The notes: a model not told the origin generated them from the sequence alone. A DNA stretch of 64,000 nt from Noviherbaspirillum malthae (GCF_015352985.1 NZ_JACYXF010000010.1:62001-126000), one strand, 5' to 3'; numbered from the stretch's first letter, positions 1 to 9,084 are shown. Numbers and translations: made by a program.

Positions 1-48
1 GGGAACACCGATACGCATCTGGAGCAGTACGCGGCGCAGCTGGCCTGA
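1..48 (+). CDS. 3' end of a CDS cut by the window edge
   Basis: Frame 1 is open from the first base to a TGA at 46-48 and encodes only 15 residues, ending in QYAAQLA. The hairpin and T-run that follow at about 72-118 support a real gene end. Too little is visible to name the product. Confidence 0.5.
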   Translation, partial: GNTDTHLEQYAAQLA

Positions 49-71
49 CCAGCTTTTTGCCGACGGCATCG

Positions 72-118
72 CGGCCCGGTATCGATCGCAGCGGATCGTA
101 CCGGGCCGTCATTTTTCC
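72..118 (+). terminator. Rho-independent terminator of the leading partial gene
   Basis: The arms CGGCCCGGTA (72-81) and TACCGGGCCG (99-108) pair perfectly. An inner stem CGATC/GATCG (83-87, 94-98) extends the hairpin, and TCATTTTTCC follows. Its place 24 bases after the stop codon fits a terminator. The next gene (280-1269) is on the opposite strand, so the hairpin may also serve that gene weakly. Confidence 0.7.
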
Positions 119-279
119 GTTTCCGGAAATTGCGCGCCTATGGTCGGCGTTAACCACCGCAAGGCAAGGCATGTAAAAAATCCACACCCGCTGCAGGCGA
201 CGTGTCATTCCAACGGCACAGCAGGCACAGCAGTCATGGGATCGGGTTGCCGGAGGCTCCCGCCCGCAGGAATGCCAAG

Positions 280-1269
280 CTACCGCTCCAGTGCATCGAA
301 GAACACCTTGGTGATGACAGGAAAGCTGGATGAAACCGCGTGCTGGAGCCGGGAGATTGCCTGGTCCAGTTCCTCGACCCGCATACCTCGCTTGAAACTC
401 ACTTCGGCAACCAGTAACACCTGCTCGGAACCGAGCTGCATGCTCAGCAGTCGCCCGACCAGTTCAACGTCGGGTTCGCGCAGTACGGTTTGGCGCACCT
501 GATCCAGCGTTTCCTTGTCCAGGCTTTCGCCGATGATGAGTCCGCCGATCTCCCGCGCGAGGATGATGGCGGCGCATATTAATACCAAGCCAATCAGGAT
601 CGACGCAGAAGGATCGATGTAGGGATTGTCCAGCAATTGCCCGAGGCCGATGCCGGCCAGTGCGATGGCAATACCGACCAGCGCAGCGCTGTCCTCGATG
701 AATACCGTGAATACCGCCGGGTCTTGGCTCCTGCGCACGGTCTGCCAGAGATTTTCACCATCGCGGCGGCGCTGTGCGAGTTCCTTGCGCGATACTAGCC
801 AGCTATAGCCCTCGAAAGCTGCTGCGACAATCAGGACCAGGTAGCTCCAGAACGGATTCTCGATCGGATGAGGATCGCGCAGGCTTAATATGCCGTGATA
901 AATCGACACGCCTCCGCCAAGCGTGAATATCGACAATGCAACAATCATTGCCCAGACATACTGGGCCTTGCCATAGCCGAAAGGATGCGCCGAGTCGGGA
1001 CGCTGCATGCTGCGGCGCAATCCAATGAGGAGCAGTAATTCATTGCCGGTATCGACGGCAGAGTGAATGCCCTCTGCCACCATCGATGCGCTCCCGGTCA
1101 CGGCCGCGGCAATGAATTTCGAGATGGCGATGCCGGCGTTGGCAAGGATTGCTGCATAGATGACTTTCTGCGTTCCGCTCGGCGCAGAGGATGAAGTCGC
1201 GGCTTGTTCGGCGACGGTGATACGACTGTTGCGTGGCCGTTGAGCAGTCGATGATGAATGACGATCCAT
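280..1269 (-). CDS. Cation diffusion facilitator (CDF) family transporter
   Basis: This is a 329-residue inner-membrane protein of the CDF family, which exports divalent metals such as Zn2+, Fe2+ or Mn2+ by proton antiport. After a polar N-terminus of about 35 residues come several hydrophobic helices and a cytosolic C-terminal domain of about 80 residues. The first metal-site motif HxxxD is present (H69, D73) and is followed by the HPFGYGK loop (residues 95-101). Where most bacterial CDFs carry a second HxxxD, this protein has E192-D193-S-A-A, as in a divergent CDF branch, so the transported metal cannot be inferred. The ATG at 1269 is the first in-frame start. No regulator or metal-related neighbour is visible. 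The family call is firm; the substrate is unknown. Confidence 0.88.
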   Translation of the reverse strand: MDRHSSSTAQRPRNSRITVAEQAATSSSAPSGTQKVIYAAILANAGIAISKFIAAAVTGSASMVAEGIHSAVDTGNELLLLIGLRRSMQRPDSAHPFGYGKAQYVWAMIVALSIFTLGGGVSIYHGILSLRDPHPIENPFWSYLVLIVAAAFEGYSWLVSRKELAQRRRDGENLWQTVRRSQDPAVFTVFIEDSAALVGIAIALAGIGLGQLLDNPYIDPSASILIGLVLICAAIILAREIGGLIIGESLDKETLDQVRQTVLREPDVELVGRLLSMQLGSEQVLLVAEVSFKRGMRVEELDQAISRLQHAVSSSFPVITKVFFDALER

Positions 1270-1412
1270 GAATAATGCATTGGCATAGGTGGGCGGAATT
1301 TTTCATATCCGCGTCGCATCGCCTCAAGCATATTCAATGCCTGGTTTCGAAAGCGGTGCTGAAATGGTTCACCTTGCACCGGTTCCTCTGTCTTGGCTGC
1401 AACTCTCGGACG

Positions 1413-3014
1413 CTAGTCCTTCAGCAATCGCCGCAGCACCTTGCCCGTACCGGTCGCCGGAAGTTCCGACCGGAATTCAACCGACTTCGGCACCTTGTAT
1501 GGCGACATCTGTTCGCGGCTCCACTGGATGATGTCCTCCGCCGATGTCCCGGCCGCGTCCGGCTTGAGCACGATGACCGCTTTGATGACCTCGCCCTTGT
1601 TCGGATCGGGAACGCCGATCACCGCCGCCTGGCGCACTGCGGGATGCTTGATCAGGATGGTTTCCACTTCTTCCGGAAATACGCTGTAGCCTGAGACCTT
1701 GATCATTTCCTTGAAGCGGCCGCTGAAGGTCAGGTAGCCGTCCTCATCCAGCTTGCCCATGTCGCCGGTATGCACCCAGCCGTCGCGCAAGGTGGCGGCG
1801 GTGGCTTCCGGCTTGTTCCAGTAACCCTTGAAGTTGCCCGCGCTGCGCAAGGTGATTTCACCCATTTGACCCGGCGGAAGGACCGCACCGCTGTCCTGAT
1901 CGACGATGCGGCATTCCACGCCCGGCATCAGCCGTCCCTGCGTGCCCCACTTGACCGCGTCGCGCGGCGTGTACGTATCGCAGGTGTGGGTTTCCGACAA
2001 ACCGTACGCCGCTTCGAAGGTCTGGCAGCCGCCGGTGAAGTCGCGCCACTGTTCCGCCAATGGCTCGGTCAATGTGATGCCGAAGCTGGTGCAGGGATTG
2101 ACCTTCAGCGAACGCAGGTCGTAGTCCCTTGCATCCGGCACCTGCATCACCGCCACGTTCATCGGCGCGATGCTGTACCAGTGGCTGACCTTGTAGCGGT
2201 CGATGGCTTGCAGTACCGAACGCGGATCGAAGCGATGCATCAGGATGGCGGTCGCGCCGCTGTAGACGGTCACGTTCAGGCCCATCAGCATGCCGGCGAT
2301 GTGATACAGCGGCGCAATCGCCAGCGTCACGGTATCGCCGTCCACGCCGGCGGCAAAGGTGGCGCAGGCCGTTTTGTAGAGCGCGTTGCGATAGGTAAGC
2401 ATTGCGCCTTTGGGCATGCCGGTCGTGCCGGAGGTATAGGTCATCAGTGCCACGTCGTCCATCGACAGTTCGGGACGCGGCGGCGCCGGCATGTCATTGA
2501 GCGATTGCAGCAGATCCAGCGTACCGGGAACCGAGGCTTTGGGTGTACGGATTTCCGGCGGAACATCGACGGTGGACTCCTGCGGCAGCAGATCGCCGTA
2601 GGATGTCAGGATCACATGCTTGAGCGGCGTCTTGTCCATGACTTCCTGCACGACCGGATGGAGCGTATCGGCAGCGACAATCACCTCGGCGCCGACATCC
2701 GACACCTGGTATTCGAGCTCGTGCCTCTTGAAGAGCGGGCTGCAGGGACTGACGATGGCACCCAGCTTCTGAATGCCGAAATGCGCTATCACGTATTGCG
2801 GACAATTGTTGAGAAAGAGAACCACGCGGTCGCCTTTCTTCACGCCGAGGCTGTCTAGCCTGGCGGCGAAGCGGTCGCTCATGTCGTCAACCTGACTGTA
2901 GCTCAGGCTTGCGCCATACCAGACATAAGCAGCCTTGTCCGGCTGCGAGCGAGCGTGCTGGCGCAGATATTCATGCAGCGGCTTTTCTTCCTGCAAATAG
3001 GGAATCGTGTTCAT
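1413..3014 (-). CDS. AMP-forming acyl-CoA ligase (fatty-acid/aromatic-acid CoA ligase type)
   Basis: This 533-residue ANL-superfamily enzyme activates a carboxylic acid to an acyl-adenylate and then to an acyl-CoA. Visible motifs are the AMP-binding loop TYTSGTTGMPKGAML (from about residue 190), YGLSETHT, the GWVHTGD hinge-region motif and a C-terminal PATGTGKVLRR segment that holds the catalytic lysine. Length is normal for medium/long-chain acyl-CoA synthetases. The gene is divergent from the TetR gene at 3205, and a perfect palindrome (3140-3172) lies 126 bases upstream of its ATG. Together with the biotin-dependent acyl-CoA carboxylase across the promoter, this suggests a shared acid-degradation pathway. 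The chain length of the substrate cannot be read from the sequence. Confidence 0.88.
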   Translation of the reverse strand: MNTIPYLQEEKPLHEYLRQHARSQPDKAAYVWYGASLSYSQVDDMSDRFAARLDSLGVKKGDRVVLFLNNCPQYVIAHFGIQKLGAIVSPCSPLFKRHELEYQVSDVGAEVIVAADTLHPVVQEVMDKTPLKHVILTSYGDLLPQESTVDVPPEIRTPKASVPGTLDLLQSLNDMPAPPRPELSMDDVALMTYTSGTTGMPKGAMLTYRNALYKTACATFAAGVDGDTVTLAIAPLYHIAGMLMGLNVTVYSGATAILMHRFDPRSVLQAIDRYKVSHWYSIAPMNVAVMQVPDARDYDLRSLKVNPCTSFGITLTEPLAEQWRDFTGGCQTFEAAYGLSETHTCDTYTPRDAVKWGTQGRLMPGVECRIVDQDSGAVLPPGQMGEITLRSAGNFKGYWNKPEATAATLRDGWVHTGDMGKLDEDGYLTFSGRFKEMIKVSGYSVFPEEVETILIKHPAVRQAAVIGVPDPNKGEVIKAVIVLKPDAAGTSAEDIIQWSREQMSPYKVPKSVEFRSELPATGTGKVLRRLLKD

Positions 3015-3139
3015 GCGAAGTCTCCTCTTCTGCCGTTTACGCCATGCCTGGCAGCGTATTCCGGTTCAACAGCATGTCGTTGCGCGGTTCGCCGCGTCTT
3101 GATATGAATCAACGCGTCACCCGGCTCGCACACCTCGGC

Positions 3140-3172
3140 TACCAACCGGTATAAACTTTATACCGGTTGGTA
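3140..3172. promoter_or_regulatory. Perfect 33-bp palindrome, likely TetR-family operator
   Basis: The 16-base arm TACCAACCGGTATAAA (3140-3155) is repeated exactly as its reverse complement at 3157-3172 around a single central C (3156). It lies in the divergent intergenic region between the acyl-CoA ligase (starts 3014) and the TetR gene (starts 3205). The nested ACCAACCGGT/ACCGGTTGGT boxes look like a TetR-family operator. Binding by the adjacent regulator, with autoregulation and control of both directions, is inference. Confidence 0.75.
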
Positions 3173-3204
3173 TATTTTTGCTTGGCATTGCTGCGTACGC
3201 GTCC

Positions 3205-3933
3205 ATGGAAGCTCGAACAGAAGACAAGACAACGAGGAAACCCCGGGCATCGAAGCCGCGACAGCCCGCGCGTGCGGCTGCACGCCGCACCATGTCGGAA
3301 GACGTGCACGGCCAGAAGCGCGAGCATATTCTACAGGTGGCGGAAGATCTCTTTTACCGCAAGGGTTTTACCGTCACGACGATTTCGGACATCGTGCATG
3401 AGCTCGGCGTGACCAAGCCGTTTCTGTACTACTACTTTCAAAGCAAGAACGATATCTTCGAAACCCTTTGCTGGCGCGCCTCGCATGCCTGCCTGACGTC
3501 CATGCATTTCGATGCCGCCGACGCCCGTCCGGCGATCGAGCGGCTGCGCGAAGGCCTGCATCGCTTTGCCACTGCCAACATTGTCTATTTCAAGTCGGGC
3601 ACCTTTGCCTACCGGGAGGGCGGCGCGCTGCGGCCGGCGTTCCTGAAAAAACTGCGCACGATGGCGCGCCGCTTCTACAGCGAACTCCGTGCTCTGCTCG
3701 AAGAAGCCCGCGACGACGGCGAGCTCGATTTCGACGATGCCAAATTGACCGCGCTGTCCATCGGCAGCATCGCCGGCTTCATGTACACCTGGTACAAGCC
3801 TGAGGGCCGCCTTGCTCCGCAAGACATGGTCGAGGAAATGACTCGCATCCTGCTCAAGATCGCGGGCGCCAGACGGCAGGCAAGCCGCACCAGCGCTGCA
3901 AAACCGAGAAAGGCGCGCGCCGCACCAGAATAA
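3205..3933 (+). CDS. TetR/AcrR family transcriptional regulator
   Basis: The protein has a basic, low-complexity N-terminus of about 35 residues and then a classic TetR helix-turn-helix. It reads KREHILQVAEDLFYRKGF, then TTISDIVHELGVTKPFLYYYFQSKNDIF, at about residues 36-83. The ligand-binding C-terminal half is variable, as usual in this family. The ATG at 3205 gives 242 residues. A TTG at 3178 would add nine residues, and an ATG at 3292 just before the HTH is a third option. It sits beside a perfect palindrome and heads the substrate-binding protein and carboxylase genes, so it probably represses this acyl-CoA locus in response to an acyl-CoA or acid. The ligand is not readable. Confidence 0.9.
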   Translation: MEARTEDKTTRKPRASKPRQPARAAARRTMSEDVHGQKREHILQVAEDLFYRKGFTVTTISDIVHELGVTKPFLYYYFQSKNDIFETLCWRASHACLTSMHFDAADARPAIERLREGLHRFATANIVYFKSGTFAYREGGALRPAFLKKLRTMARRFYSELRALLEEARDDGELDFDDAKLTALSIGSIAGFMYTWYKPEGRLAPQDMVEEMTRILLKIAGARRQASRTSAAKPRKARAAPE

Positions 3934-3985
3934 CTATCGACATCACTACCGGTGCAAGCACCTACACAACGACAAGGAGACAGTC

Positions 3986-5248
3986 ATGAAACAGACAGTA
4001 GCAGGCATCGCCGTCGCGGCATTCGGCGTTCTCGGCATCGTCAGCATGCCGCAGGCAGCAGCGCAGGAAGGCATCAAGGTCGCTTTCATCGATCCATTGA
4101 GCGGTCCCTTCGCCGATGTCGGCGAACTCATGCTGTCGCACATCCGCTTCGCAATCGACGACATCAATGCCAAGGGTGGCGTGCTCAACGGCAGCAAGCT
4201 CGAACTCATGACGCTCGACAACAAGCTGTCGGCACAGGAAAGCCTGACGGCGCTGCAGGCCGCCATCGATGCCGGCGCCAAGGTGGTATTCACGGGCGGG
4301 TCCGGTTCGTCGGCGGTCAGTGCGATGGTCGAGGCGGCGAACAAGCACAACGAGCGCAATCCGGACAAGGCGATCCTGATCGTGAATCACTCTTCCATCG
4401 ACCCCGACCTCACCGGCAAAAACTGCAGCTTCTGGCACTTCACCACCGAAGCCAACACCGCGATGAAGATGAAGGCACTCACCGGGTTCATGAAGGAAAA
4501 GCAGGACATCAAGAAGGTCTATCTTCTGAACCAGGATTATGCGCACGGCCGCGTCTGGGCCAGGCTGGGCAAGGAAATGCTGAGCACGGCGCGCAGCGAC
4601 GTGCAGTTCGTCGGCGAAGACTTCCATGCAATCGGCAAGGTGAAGGATTTTTCTCCTTATGTCGCCAAGATCAAGGCCAGCGGCGCGGACACAGTCATCA
4701 CCGGCAACTGGGGCAGCGACCTCAACCTTCTGCTCAAGTCGGCTGCCGATTCCGGCATGAACCTCCGCTATATCAATCACAGTGCCGGCGCCCTGCCCGG
4801 CGCCGTGTTCGCGGTATCGCAAGCCAAGCTCGGCCAGCTCACCTGGGTCGGCGAATGGCACCAGAACATCGAGAGTCCCAAGGTGGCGCCGGTGGCGGCG
4901 GCCTACAAGCAGCGCTTCAACAAGCCCTTCCTCGCGCCGCGCATGGACATGACCCCGCGCATCGTCGCGGCAGCCATCAACAAGGCGAAATCGGCATCGC
5001 CGCTCAAGATCGCGCTGGCGCTGGAAGGAATGACTTACGCCTCCATCGTGGGCGACGTCACGATGCGCAAGGAAGATCACCAGCTCCTGCTGCCCCAGAT
5101 CGTTTCCACGGTCGCCGCGGTCGATAACAAGACGGTCAAGTTCGGCGTCGAGGGCACCAGTTACGGCTTCCGTACCGAAACCGCAGTCGAGGGCAAGGAC
5201 CTTGCGCTCCCGACCGAATGCAAGATGCGCCGTCCCGCCGGCGCCTGA
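3986..5248 (+). CDS. ABC transporter substrate-binding protein, branched-chain amino acid (LivJ/HAAT) type
   Basis: This 420-residue periplasmic binding protein has a Sec signal peptide of about 26 residues (MKQTVAGIAVAAFGVLGIV..., cleavage near AAAQ). The mature part begins IKVAFIDPLSGPFADVGE, the typical start of type I periplasmic binding proteins of the LivJ/HAAT family. These proteins bind branched amino acids but also amides, aromatic acids and other carboxylates. No permease or ATPase genes are adjacent, so it would have to work with a transporter encoded elsewhere or act as a sensor. It lies between the TetR gene and the carboxylase gene, 32 bases before the latter. That position suggests it captures the acid metabolised by the ligase and carboxylase. 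Confidence 0.88.
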   Translation: MKQTVAGIAVAAFGVLGIVSMPQAAAQEGIKVAFIDPLSGPFADVGELMLSHIRFAIDDINAKGGVLNGSKLELMTLDNKLSAQESLTALQAAIDAGAKVVFTGGSGSSAVSAMVEAANKHNERNPDKAILIVNHSSIDPDLTGKNCSFWHFTTEANTAMKMKALTGFMKEKQDIKKVYLLNQDYAHGRVWARLGKEMLSTARSDVQFVGEDFHAIGKVKDFSPYVAKIKASGADTVITGNWGSDLNLLLKSAADSGMNLRYINHSAGALPGAVFAVSQAKLGQLTWVGEWHQNIESPKVAPVAAAYKQRFNKPFLAPRMDMTPRIVAAAINKAKSASPLKIALALEGMTYASIVGDVTMRKEDHQLLLPQIVSTVAAVDNKTVKFGVEGTSYGFRTETAVEGKDLALPTECKMRRPAGA

Positions 5249-5280
5249 ACCACCCGGCCTGCTCCGCACAGACAACCACA

Positions 5281-8200
5281 ATGACAATACACACACTGCT
5301 CATCGCCAACCGCGGTGAAATCGCCATCCGCATCGCCCGTGCGGCGGCCGAACTCGGCATCCGTACGGTAGCCGTCTACTCCGAAGATGATGCCGCCTCG
5401 CTGCACCTGCGCAAGGCGGATGAAGCCCGCCCGCTACGAGGCAGAGGCACCTCTGCCTACCTCGACATCGAACAGATCGTTTCCCTTGCCAGGGAAGCGG
5501 GCTGCGATGCGGTGCATCCCGGCTATGGATTCCTCAGCGAGAATTCCGGCTTTGCCCGCCGCTGCGCGGAAGCGGGATTGAATTTCGTCGGTCCTCAGCC
5601 GGAAGTGCTGGAACTGTTCGGCGACAAGTCGCAGGCGCGCAGTCTCGCCGTGCGGCAGCAGGTGCCGGTTGTCGCCGGCACCCCGGGCGGTGCGAGCGTT
5701 GAACAGGTCCGTGATTTCATGGCAGGGCTTGGGCCGAATGCGTCCATCATGATCAAGGCGCTGGCCGGCGGCGGCGGACGCGGCATGCGTGCGGTGCATG
5801 ACCTGGCCGGCATCGAGGAAGCCTATGCCCGCTGCAAGTCCGAAGCCCTGGCCGCCTTCGGCAACGGCGACCTGTATGCGGAAGCACTGGTGCGCAGTGC
5901 GCGCCACATCGAGGTGCAGATCATCGGCGACGGCAGCGGCGAGGTCAGCCACTTGTGGGAGCGCGAATGCACCCTGCAGCGGCGCAACCAGAAGCTGGTC
6001 GAGATCGCGCCCAGCCCATCGCTTACGCCCGCACTGCGCAAGCGCATCATCGATGCCGCGCTGCGCATGGCCGCATCGGTCGGCTATCGCGGCCTCGGCA
6101 CCTTCGAATTCCTGGTCGATATTGCTGGTTCCGGCGGCGCGGGAGACGATGCCCCGTTCAGCTTCATGGAAGCGAATCCGCGCCTGCAGGTCGAGCATAC
6201 GGTGACGGAGGAAGTGACCGGGATCGATCTCGTCAAGACGCAGCTGCGCATCGCCGGCGGCCAGTCGCTGCGCGAACTTGGGCTTTTGCAGGAAAACATG
6301 CCGGCGCCGCGCGGCCATGCGATCCAGCTGCGCATCAACATGGAAACCATGATGCCCGACGGCGGTGCGCGTCCGGCGGGAGGCACGCTGGCCGTGTTCG
6401 AACCGCCGAGCGGCCCCGGCATCCGGGTCGACAGTTTTGCCTATGCCGGCTACACGACCAGCCCGAGCTTCGATTCCCTGCTGGCCAAGCAGATCACGCA
6501 CCTGGCGTCCGGCAGCTTTGCGGAAGCGGCGGCCAAGGCGTATCGCGCGCTGTGCGAGTTCCGCATTGAAGGCGTGGAGAGCAATATTCCGTTCCTGCAA
6601 AGCCTGCTGCGGCATCCTGACGTACAAGCCAACCGCGTCGATACCCGGTTTGTCGAGACGCACATGACGGACCTGCTTGCCGAGAGCGGGGATGCGCATC
6701 CTGCACTTTATGTTACCTCCTCGCCTGGCCACGCCGGCGCATCGGCTCATAAAAAAGTGGAGCCCGATGCGCCGCCCGGAACCCTGGCAGCAGTTGCGCC
6801 CATGCAGGGTTCGGTCGTCGCCATCGACGTCGCCGAAGGCGAGCAGGTGCATGCCGGGCAGCAGATCGCCGTGCTGGAAGCAATGAAGATGGAACATATC
6901 GTCAAGGCCGAAACCAGCGGCATCGTGCGACTGATCGCTGCCGCACGCGGCGACGTGGTCGGGCTCGGCCAGACCCTGCTCTATCTGGAACCGGCGGAAG
7001 TCGACGCGGCGCATCACGGCGGCGAGGAGGAGACTGACCTCGACCGCTTGCGGCCCGACCTGGAAGAAACGCTGATGCGGCATGCGATCGGTCTCGATAC
7101 CCAGCGTCCCGACGCGGTCGCGAAGCGGCGCAAGACCGGCCAGCGGACGGCCCGCGAGAACATCGACGACTTGTGCGACGCCGGCAGCTTCATCGAATAC
7201 GGTGCGCTGGCGCTGGCGGCGCAGCGGCGGCGCCGCTCCATCGAGGAGCTGATACGCATCAGCCCGGCCGACGGCCTGGTCGCCGGCATCGGCAGCGTCA
7301 ACGGTGCGCAGTTCGGCGACGACAAGTCGCGCTGCATGGTGATGTCCTATGACTACACGGTCTTCGCCGGCACGCAGGGCATGATGAACCACAAGAAGAC
7401 CGACCGCATGTTCCAGCTGGCGCAGGAATGGAAGCTGCCGGTGGTGCTGTTCGCCGAAGGCGGCGGCGGCCGGCCCGGCGATACCGATGCGATGCTGGTG
7501 GCGGGTCTCGACGTGATGTCCTTCATCAATTTCGCCCGCTTGAGCGGACTGGTGCCGCGGGTCGGCATCGTTTCCGGCCGCTGCTTCGCCGGCAATGCCG
7601 CGTTCCTCGGCTGCTGCGATGTGATCATCGCCACCGAGAACTCAACGATAGGCATGGGCGGGCCGGCAATGATCGAAGGCGGCGGGCTTGGTGTTTTCCA
7701 GCCGGAGGAAGTCGGCCCGGTCAGCATGCAGGCTCCCAACGGCGTGATCGACGTGGTGGTCAGGGATGAGGAAGAGGCGGTGCGCGTGGCGAAACAATAC
7801 CTGTCCTACTTCCAGGGAACGCTTGCGGAATGGGAGTGCGCGGACCAGCGTGAACTGCGCCGGCTGATTCCGGAAAACCGGCTGCGCTCCTACGACATCC
7901 GCAAGGTCATCGAGACGCTGGCCGACAGGGATTCGGTGCTGGAGCTGCGGCAGCAGTTCGGCACGGGCATCATTACCGCGCTGGTACGCATCGAGGGCCG
8001 TCCATTCGGACTGATCGCCAACAATTCCATGCATCTCGGCGGCGCGATCGATGCCGATGCGGCGGACAAGGCGGCGCGCTTCATGCAGCTCTGCGATGCC
8101 TTCGACCTCCCTATCGTTTCGCTGTGCGACACGCCGGGCTTCATGGTCGGGCCCGACGCGGAAAGCACGGCGATGGTGCGGCATGTGTCCCGCATGTTCG

Positions 8201-8604
8201 TCACCGCCGGCAGCATCGACGTGCCTTTCTTCACCATCGTCATGCGCAAGGGCTACGGCCTCGGCGCGCAGGCCATGGCCGGCGGCAGCTTTCATGCACC
8301 CTTCTTCACCGTCGCCTGGCCGAGCGGCGAGTTCGGCGCGATGGGGCTGGAAGGCGCGGTGCGTCTGGGCTACCGCAAGGAACTGGAAGCGGTCGCCGAT
8401 CTCGACGAGCGCAAGGCCATGTTCGAGAAGATGGTGGCGCAGTCGTATGAACAGGGCAAGGCAATCAACATGGCGTCATTCCTGGAGATTGACGATGTGA
8501 TCGATCCCAAAGAGTCGCGCCGCTGGCTGCTGCGGGGCTTGCGTTCGTGTCCGCCGGCGGCGGCGCGGGCGGGGAAGAAGCGGCCGTTTATTGATACTTG
8601 GTAG
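5281..8604 (+). CDS. Single-chain biotin-dependent acyl-CoA carboxylase (BC-BCCP-CT fusion, LCC-like)
   Basis: One 1107-residue chain holds all three parts of a biotin-dependent acyl-CoA carboxylase. The biotin carboxylase/ATP-grasp part spans about 1-450 (IANRGEIAIRIARAA at the start, EANPRLQVEH near 298). The biotin carrier domain has EAMKMEH with the biotinylated lysine at K536. Both carboxyltransferase halves follow from about 580 to the end (YDYTVFAGTQGMMNHKK, GRCFAGNAAFLG, CDTPGFMVGPDAE, GYGLGAQAMAGG). The length and BC-BCCP-CT order match the single-chain long-chain acyl-CoA carboxylases (LCC) described in mycobacteria and some other bacteria, not the usual split AccA-D or PccAB subunits. 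The ATG at 5281 is preferred because the BC fold begins at once; an upstream ATG at 5218 overlaps the preceding gene. The acyl-CoA substrate is unknown. Confidence 0.9.
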   Translation: MTIHTLLIANRGEIAIRIARAAAELGIRTVAVYSEDDAASLHLRKADEARPLRGRGTSAYLDIEQIVSLAREAGCDAVHPGYGFLSENSGFARRCAEAGLNFVGPQPEVLELFGDKSQARSLAVRQQVPVVAGTPGGASVEQVRDFMAGLGPNASIMIKALAGGGGRGMRAVHDLAGIEEAYARCKSEALAAFGNGDLYAEALVRSARHIEVQIIGDGSGEVSHLWERECTLQRRNQKLVEIAPSPSLTPALRKRIIDAALRMAASVGYRGLGTFEFLVDIAGSGGAGDDAPFSFMEANPRLQVEHTVTEEVTGIDLVKTQLRIAGGQSLRELGLLQENMPAPRGHAIQLRINMETMMPDGGARPAGGTLAVFEPPSGPGIRVDSFAYAGYTTSPSFDSLLAKQITHLASGSFAEAAAKAYRALCEFRIEGVESNIPFLQSLLRHPDVQANRVDTRFVETHMTDLLAESGDAHPALYVTSSPGHAGASAHKKVEPDAPPGTLAAVAPMQGSVVAIDVAEGEQVHAGQQIAVLEAMKMEHIVKAETSGIVRLIAAARGDVVGLGQTLLYLEPAEVDAAHHGGEEETDLDRLRPDLEETLMRHAIGLDTQRPDAVAKRRKTGQRTARENIDDLCDAGSFIEYGALALAAQRRRRSIEELIRISPADGLVAGIGSVNGAQFGDDKSRCMVMSYDYTVFAGTQGMMNHKKTDRMFQLAQEWKLPVVLFAEGGGGRPGDTDAMLVAGLDVMSFINFARLSGLVPRVGIVSGRCFAGNAAFLGCCDVIIATENSTIGMGGPAMIEGGGLGVFQPEEVGPVSMQAPNGVIDVVVRDEEEAVRVAKQYLSYFQGTLAEWECADQRELRRLIPENRLRSYDIRKVIETLADRDSVLELRQQFGTGIITALVRIEGRPFGLIANNSMHLGGAIDADAADKAARFMQLCDAFDLPIVSLCDTPGFMVGPDAESTAMVRHVSRMFVTAGSIDVPFFTIVMRKGYGLGAQAMAGGSFHAPFFTVAWPSGEFGAMGLEGAVRLGYRKELEAVADLDERKAMFEKMVAQSYEQGKAINMASFLEIDDVIDPKESRRWLLRGLRSCPPAAARAGKKRPFIDTW

Positions 8605-8742
8605 GAGGTGTTTTTTAGACGGCCGGAGGGCCGGGCAGTGGAACAGTAAAGTATGTTCCTCCCCTGTCAAGGGCGGCCGGCGAGGTGGGAGGCTAGGAGG
8701 GGGATGGGTTAAATGACGTCGCTGACCCCCATCCCCACCCCA

Positions 8743-8765
8743 ACCCTCCCCTTGAAGGGGAGGGG
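8743..8765. repeat. REP-like intergenic hairpin (CCCTCCCCTT / AAGGGGAGGG)
   Basis: CCCTCCCCTT (8744-8753) is followed almost at once by its reverse complement AAGGGGAGGG (8755-8764), within a C-rich lead-in CCCCATCCCCACCCCAACC. This layout resembles dispersed intergenic palindromes of proteobacterial genomes. Only one copy is in the window, so dispersal is not shown. Confidence 0.5.
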
Positions 8766-8951
8766 GCGGACGATGCCTCGACGCTAGCGCGCTTTCGGCT
8801 TGACTGTAGTGTCGATCCCGAGCGATTCGCTAGCGGCACTGCGTTGTGTGGGGACGCCGAGTCCTCCTTGCCATGGCCCGGGGGCACCGAGCTCGCCATG
8901 TCGCGTCGCCATGCCTTGTTCCGCAGGCAAATCACCTCGGCCTCGCCGAGC

Positions 8952-8978
8952 CCAGTCAAGCCAATCCAGTCAAGCCAA
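8952..8978. repeat. Short tandem repeat, two copies of CCAGTCAAGCCAA
   Basis: The 13-mer CCAGTCAAGCCAA occurs at 8952-8964 and again at 8966-8978, separated by one T, giving a 14-base period. No function is apparent. Confidence 0.6.
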
Positions 8979-9084
8979 AAGCGCTCTAGCTGATTACCGA
9001 AGCATAAAGAAACATATCGGCAATCCTCACCCTTGCGCAATCTCAGTTCCGACAACTCGTTCCACCCGCCATGGTCACAACCAC

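Larger units (their letters stand above)
8605..9084. other. Intergenic spacer with repeat-like hairpins
   Basis: No convincing gene lies in these 480 bases. The spacer holds a C-run/G-run hairpin (8743-8765), a 14-base tandem repeat (8952-8978) and GC-rich inverted segments near 8620-8640 and 8670-8700. Open frames across it translate to low-complexity peptides. Confidence 0.6.
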
